From assembly GCF_010692725.1 (NCBI RefSeq), contig NZ_JAAFZB010000096.1, positions 496,001 through 560,000 on the forward strand: a stretch of DNA of 64,000 nucleotides, written 5' to 3'. The position numbers and the translations under genes were made by a program. Under the pieces are notes generated by a model. That model was given only the letters and a program-made list of their open reading frames with translations, searched no databases and was not told where the DNA came from. Origin of the DNA: Flavihumibacter soli (GTDB lineage: Bacteria > Bacteroidota > Bacteroidia > Sphingobacteriales > Sphingobacteriaceae). Of the stretch, positions 59,796 through 64,000 are shown one piece after another (the stretch's first letter is position 1; each line of letters starts with the position of its first letter).

Positions 59796-62700
59796 ATCAT
59801 ATCCGTTCATCGGAAGTCTCCTTGTATGTATTGGTCTACATGCTTGTACGAGTTTAAAGCCATTTTATGATAAATCCCAGAAAAACTGGGAAACAGCACA
59901 TAGTCCGGACACTTTACGATTAAAATACTCTGTTTTTCTTGTAGGAGATGCGGGTAGTCCGGAAAAAGACAAACAAGAACCGGCGCTGAAATTATTGCAG
60001 TCCCAATTATTCCCAAAAGACACACTGATTACCGCCGGCTCTGTTTCAGACACGGTGTTTGTCAATTCTTCGCATGAGGAGGATGTCGTTATCTTTTTGG
60101 GTGACAATATTTATGAGCAGGGGCTTCCCGAGCCTGACGCATCCGATCGGAAGGAAAAAGAGCGTCGGATCATAGCGCAGATGGACGTTGTAAAAAACTT
60201 CAAAGGTCGCAGTATCGTTGTACCGGGAAATCATGATTGGAATGAAGGCCTGCGCGGCGGACTGGCAGCAATAAACAGGCAGGAACAGTTCATTGAACAA
60301 TACCTGGACAGTGCTGATGTCTTTCTTCCCAGCAATGGGTGCGGAGGGCCTGTTGAACTGCAGCTAAATAAGAATCTCGTTGTTATCGTTATTGATTCAG
60401 AATGGTGGTTACACAAGTACGATAAGCCCTTAGCTCCTGACAATGACTGCAGCTCGGCAAGCAGGCTGGATATTATTCAGCAAGTTGAAGACATTATTGT
60501 TCGTAACAGAGGTAAACATATTGTTCTGGCACAGCATCATCCCTTGTTTAGTAATGGCCGGCATGGCGGATACTTTACCCTGAACGATTATATATTCCCA
60601 TTAACCCTGGTGAGAGATAACTGGTGGGTTCCGTTGCCCATAATAGGCTCTGTGTATCCCTTATTAAGACAATATGGAGTATCCCGGCAGGATCTGTCCA
60701 ACAAAGATTACCAGCAACTCAAGCGGGGCTTATTATCTGTCTTGGGGGAAGAGAAAAATATCGTTATAGCAACCGGACACGAGCATGCAATGCAGTTAAA
60801 TAAATACAAGGATATTAACCATGTGATCAGTGGCGCTGGAAGTAAGAGTACTTCTATGATCAAAGGCAACGATGCCCTGTTTGCCTATGGTGGAGGCGGC
60901 GCCAAAGGATTCGCACGGTTGAATTATTATGATAACGGCCAATGCTGGATTGAATTCTGGGAGCCTATAGATGATGGTTCTACAGGAAAAATCGTTTACC
61001 GAAGCCCATTGTATGCAATTCCGTCCAAAAACGCTGAGACTCTAAAAGAGGAAAAACTAATCAGCTATAAAGACAGTACCAGGACATTGGTTGCAGGTTC
61101 ACAATATAATGCTGGCAATTTTAAGAGAAGCCTGTTCGGTGAGCATTATCGGGATACCTGGGCAACTCCTATCAATGTGAAATATCTTGATATGTCGGCT
61201 TATGCCGGCGGTTTGACTCCATTAAAAATGGGCGGTGGTAAGCAAACTACCAGCCTTCAGTTGCAGGGCAAGGACGGCAATATATACCAGTTTAGAACAG
61301 TGGAAAAAAATCCGGCGGCTTTACTTCCAGAGGGTTTTTTGAAGACGTTTGCTGAGGATTTTGTTCAGGACCAGATTTCGTCCGCCCATCCTTACGGGGC
61401 TTTGATCATTCCGGGAATGGCAAAAGCCATTGGCATCTACCATACCAATCCTGAGCTTGTCTACATGCCCCACTCAACGCTTTTGGGCCCTTACATTCAA
61501 CAAGTAGGGGGTAAACTAGGTATCATAGAAGCCAGACCAGATGAAGATGTTTCAGATTTCAAATCTTTCGGCAACGCAAAAAATGCTGTCAGCACGAATA
61601 AGATGTACCAGGAATTAAGAGAAGACAACGACAATGAAGTTGACCAGGAGATGTTCCTTCGGTCACGCCTTTTCGACCTTCTGATCGGTGACTGGGACAG
61701 GCACGAGGATCAGTGGCGCTGGGCTGAATTTAAAAAAGAGAAAGGAAGCTTGTTCCGGCCAATCCCCCGTGACAGAGACCAGGCCTTCACAAAATTTGAT
61801 GGTATAATCCCGGGTTTTGCAAGTTATATGTTGCCGGACATCCAATCATTCAAATCGGAAATGGGTAATCCCGCCGAAATGTCGATCGCAGCAAGAAACC
61901 TTGACAGAAACCTTCTTAATAAATTAACCCTCGATAAATGGAAAGAGATCGCGGCAGATATCCAGACAAAGCTTACTGATGAAGTAATTGAAACAGCCGT
62001 GTCGAAAATGCCCCAAGAAGTCTTTAAATCTTCCGGTCAGGAAATTATCGATAAACTTAAATCCCGTCGAAGCCAACTTCTAAGCACTGCTGAAGAGTAT
62101 TATCATGTTTTAGCCAAAGAAGTCACTGTTCCCGGAACTGACAAAAAAGAATTTTTCAATGTAAATCGGTCTCCGGAAACAACACAGGTATCCGTTTATA
62201 AAATCGATAAAGATGAGAAGGTAGATAACAAAATCTATGACAGGGTTTTCAAAAATAGCGAAACCGGGGAGATCAATCTCTATGGACTAAATGGTAAGGA
62301 CAGTATAATTATCGCTGGTTCCGGTAATGGCATTAAAATTCGGGCCGTCGGAGGGCAAGGCAAAGACGCTTTAATCGATAAAGGAGAAGGCGGACGAACG
62401 TTATTTTACGATCAGAACACGGAAGACAATAATATAGAAAAGGGGGAACATACAGCCCTCCGTCTTTCGGATAAGAGCTGGATCAATGACTACGATCCCA
62501 ATTCATTTGTTTATGATAAGAAAGCCTTTAAGCCTTTTTTTGACTACAACTCTGATGATGGCTTATTTATCGGCGGCGGTTATCAGATAAAGCACTATGG
62601 TTTTAGAAAAGAACCGTACAGCTACGATCAAAGTCTCGTCGGCAATTTTGCACCTAAGACCAGCGCACACGTAATTCAGTACCGTGGCAACTTTTATTCG

Positions 62701-63555
62701 CTGTTCGCTAAAAATCTGGACTTGATTGTGCATGCGGCTTATAACGGTCCCAAATACACCTTTAATTATTTCGGCCAGGGCAATTCATCATTAAATGTAG
62801 GTGATGATATTGATTTCTTCCGGGTCAGAACCCACAATATCAGCTTTGCTACAATACTGCAGCGCCGGTTTACCAAAGCCTTCAAAGTTGGTATTGGTCC
62901 GGGCTTTGAATTATACAGGGTAGAAAAACCAGAAAACACTTTTGTGACAAGTCCTTTCTTTCCGGAAAAAGAAGATATAGAACATCCTGCTAAATTCTTA
63001 TCCCTACGGACCATTGCCGATATAAATTATGTAAACAACAATATTTTCCCCAACTCTGGCGTACGTCTAAGAACTGAAGCTAATTATTTCAATGAGATAA
63101 AGAATGAGGCAGACAGGTTTCTTCAGTTAAAAGCAAACGTCTCATTTTATGCCACGCCTAATTTCAACTTCCCGGTAACGGCGGCCTTCCGGTTGGGAGG
63201 TGCACGAAATTTTGGCGACTACAAGTTTTACCAGGCTAACTCACTGGGAAATAATACCAATTTAAGGGGTTTCCGTAACAACCGCTTTACCGGACATTCG
63301 TATCTCTATCAGAACTCTGAATTAAGATTCAAGCTGACAAACTTCCGCAACTATATTTTTACCGGTAACCTGGGGGCGTTTGCTTTCTTTGATTCAGGGA
63401 GAGTATATTCCGACAATCCGGAAGAAAGCACCTGGCATAAGGGTTATGGGCCCGGCCTATGGATAAACCTTTATAATAAGTTCCTGTTATCCTCAAGCTT
63501 TGGAATGTCGAAAGAAGGCAATTATCTAACTTTAAAAAGTGGAATGACATTTTAA
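59785..63555 (+). CDS. Three-part protein: metallophosphoesterase, CotH-kinase-like region, Omp85-type beta-barrel
   Basis: The N-terminus has a lipobox-like LHAC at Cys21. Residues of about 50-400 are a calcineurin/purple-acid-phosphatase-type domain with all metal motifs: VGDAGSP, LGDNIYEQG near 104, GNHDWNEG near 147, QHHPLFSNG near 250 and GHEHAMQ near 330. Residues of about 560-700 contain DLLIGDWDRHEDQWRW near 632 and PIPRDRDQAF near 660. This matches the catalytic-loop and DFG-like pattern of CotH/Fam20-type kinases. Residues of about 920-1256 are a beta-barrel with the Omp85/TamA-like NLRGFRNNRFTG motif and a terminal aromatic-rich strand. It is 1256 aa and intact. I infer that a phosphatase and a kinase-like domain are displayed on an outer-membrane barrel; no substrate is known. 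Confidence 0.88.
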   Translation: MRIRSYPFIGSLLVCIGLHACTSLKPFYDKSQKNWETAHSPDTLRLKYSVFLVGDAGSPEKDKQEPALKLLQSQLFPKDTLITAGSVSDTVFVNSSHEEDVVIFLGDNIYEQGLPEPDASDRKEKERRIIAQMDVVKNFKGRSIVVPGNHDWNEGLRGGLAAINRQEQFIEQYLDSADVFLPSNGCGGPVELQLNKNLVVIVIDSEWWLHKYDKPLAPDNDCSSASRLDIIQQVEDIIVRNRGKHIVLAQHHPLFSNGRHGGYFTLNDYIFPLTLVRDNWWVPLPIIGSVYPLLRQYGVSRQDLSNKDYQQLKRGLLSVLGEEKNIVIATGHEHAMQLNKYKDINHVISGAGSKSTSMIKGNDALFAYGGGGAKGFARLNYYDNGQCWIEFWEPIDDGSTGKIVYRSPLYAIPSKNAETLKEEKLISYKDSTRTLVAGSQYNAGNFKRSLFGEHYRDTWATPINVKYLDMSAYAGGLTPLKMGGGKQTTSLQLQGKDGNIYQFRTVEKNPAALLPEGFLKTFAEDFVQDQISSAHPYGALIIPGMAKAIGIYHTNPELVYMPHSTLLGPYIQQVGGKLGIIEARPDEDVSDFKSFGNAKNAVSTNKMYQELREDNDNEVDQEMFLRSRLFDLLIGDWDRHEDQWRWAEFKKEKGSLFRPIPRDRDQAFTKFDGIIPGFASYMLPDIQSFKSEMGNPAEMSIAARNLDRNLLNKLTLDKWKEIAADIQTKLTDEVIETAVSKMPQEVFKSSGQEIIDKLKSRRSQLLSTAEEYYHVLAKEVTVPGTDKKEFFNVNRSPETTQVSVYKIDKDEKVDNKIYDRVFKNSETGEINLYGLNGKDSIIIAGSGNGIKIRAVGGQGKDALIDKGEGGRTLFYDQNTEDNNIEKGEHTALRLSDKSWINDYDPNSFVYDKKAFKPFFDYNSDDGLFIGGGYQIKHYGFRKEPYSYDQSLVGNFAPKTSAHVIQYRGNFYSLFAKNLDLIVHAAYNGPKYTFNYFGQGNSSLNVGDDIDFFRVRTHNISFATILQRRFTKAFKVGIGPGFELYRVEKPENTFVTSPFFPEKEDIEHPAKFLSLRTIADINYVNNNIFPNSGVRLRTEANYFNEIKNEADRFLQLKANVSFYATPNFNFPVTAAFRLGGARNFGDYKFYQANSLGNNTNLRGFRNNRFTGHSYLYQNSELRFKLTNFRNYIFTGNLGAFAFFDSGRVYSDNPEESTWHKGYGPGLWINLYNKFLLSSSFGMSKEGNYLTLKSGMTF

Positions 63556-63572
63556 CGATACCCTTCAGGAAA

Positions 63573-63608
63573 AAAGGACTTGCAACCAGGGTGCAAGTCC
63601 TTTATAAT
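63573..63608. terminator. Bidirectional terminator between the barrel fusion and the topoisomerase gene
   Basis: AAAGGACTTGCA (63573-63584) pairs perfectly with TGCAAGTCCTTT (63592-63603) around a 7-base loop. T-rich sequence follows on both strands, serving the convergent genes. Confidence 0.85.
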
Positions 63609-63619
63609 TTCTCGAACTG

Positions 63620-64000
63620 CTAAAATAAACCTAACTGACCCTTATCATCAATATCGACATCATCCGGGTTGGTGATCTCAAAATCAATTTTCCGGGGTGG
63701 CTTAACCGGTTCAGTTGATGATTCCGTTGGTTTTTGAGCAGATTCGCTTGTTTCTGTTGGCAATTCATCATCAGGAATATCAATAGCTAAACTTGATTTT
63801 TCAGAAGCCATGTGCTGCCCTCCTCCTTCATGGTCATCATAAACTTCGATCACCTCTTCCTCTGCACGTGAAATTTCTGTCCTCTCAATCTGTTCAACAA
63901 CAAGGGTTTCTTCGTTGGCCTCCGGCTCGTCTTCTGCTATTAACTCAATATTTTTAACTTCATGAGGAGAGAGCCTATTTCCCATTGCTCTCATTCCCTT
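63620..64000 (-). CDS. parC: C-terminal part of probable DNA topoisomerase IV subunit A (partial)
   Basis: The frame is open to the window edge (codons before the ATG at 63994 still read K-G), so only the C-terminal ~127 residues are seen. KGMRAMGNRLSPHEVKNIELI resembles the last conserved part of Bacteroidota GyrA/ParC-type subunits. It is followed by a long acidic, Thr/Ser/Pro-rich tail and a final ITNPDDVDIDDKGQLGLF. The last residues QLGLF match the beta-clamp-binding consensus. The family call rests on memory of how these subunits end and is moderate. Confidence 0.6.
   Translation of the reverse strand, partial: KGMRAMGNRLSPHEVKNIELIAEDEPEANEETLVVEQIERTEISRAEEEVIEVYDDHEGGGQHMASEKSSLAIDIPDDELPTETSESAQKPTESSTEPVKPPRKIDFEITNPDDVDIDDKGQLGLF

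Noticed and set aside
1-64000. CRISPR array, transposase or prophage
   Set aside because: I found no regularly spaced identical repeats, no transposase or integrase motifs, and no phage structural genes in any frame.

Overview
The window is a 64-kb stretch of bacterial chromosome that looks like Bacteroidota, most likely the Sphingobacteriaceae (Pedobacter/Mucilaginibacter group). This rests on lineage-typical gene content: a DUF4295 protein after rpmG, bacillithiol enzyme BshC, the parA-parB-DUF5683-dapB-lepB order, a DUF3098 protein between ftsX and uppP, fused RibBA, and an OMP_b-brl_3-type barrel. Starts mostly lack Shine-Dalgarno sequences and are preceded by A-rich DNA, and several promoters carry a TAnnTTTG box. 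No phage, plasmid, transposase or CRISPR array was seen. It is mostly housekeeping chromosome with several unusual gene fusions.

Layout. 0-4.7 kb: a carboxylate uptake and activation operon (MHS transporter, small membrane protein, acetyl-CoA synthetase) and an exported MORN protein. 4.8-10.7 kb: rpmB-rpmG-DUF4295-ftsY-rimO, then bshC and an Ldh-family dehydrogenase. 11.3-15.6 kb: chromosome partitioning (ParA/ParB), DapB and signal peptidase I. 15.9-19.8 kb: a flavin reductase, an Uma2 nuclease-like protein and two divergent solo substrate-binding proteins. 19.8-20.6 kb: an 810-bp non-coding stretch with two copies of a structured repeat. 20.6-26.7 kb: an outer-membrane barrel and an oversized leucyl-tRNA synthetase. 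26.8-31.8 kb: ftsX-DUF3098-uppP-truB-ribF and a DUF2157-like membrane protein.

31.9-41.7 kb is a sulfate-assimilation operon on the minus strand. In transcription order it runs: Rrf2 regulator, leader peptide with attenuator-like terminator, siroheme sulfite reductase fused to a HEPN-like domain, CobA, a CysG-like dehydrogenase fused to a TauE-type transporter, O-succinylhomoserine sulfhydrylase, APS reductase, CysD and CysN, with an OsmC protein at the end. Together these take sulfate through APS and sulfite to sulfide and homocysteine, and also make the siroheme cofactor. No APS kinase is present, which fits the APS-reductase-type cysteines of CysH.

41.7-54.6 kb: uvrA, an ECF sigma factor with a small acidic neighbour, nth, recA, tsaD, a TamB-like protein and ribBA. 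54.8-64 kb: an LptF/LptG permease, a START-like protein, tRNA-Met, a class III nucleotidyl-cyclase-like DUF2652 protein convergent with an HD-plus-PycTM-like membrane protein, an SdiA-regulated-type lipoprotein, a 1256-aa phosphoesterase/kinase-like/Omp85-barrel fusion, and the C-terminal part of a topoisomerase IV subunit A.

The most notable observations are the Met/Cys leader peptide and attenuator of the sulfur operon, the cyclase-like/HD-PycTM pair, the 1256-aa fusion, the nuclease-like insertion in LeuRS, the CysG-TauE and sulfite reductase-HEPN fusions, and simple repeats that have become in-frame coding sequence in ribF and leuS. All family assignments come from reading motifs by eye; no database search was run.
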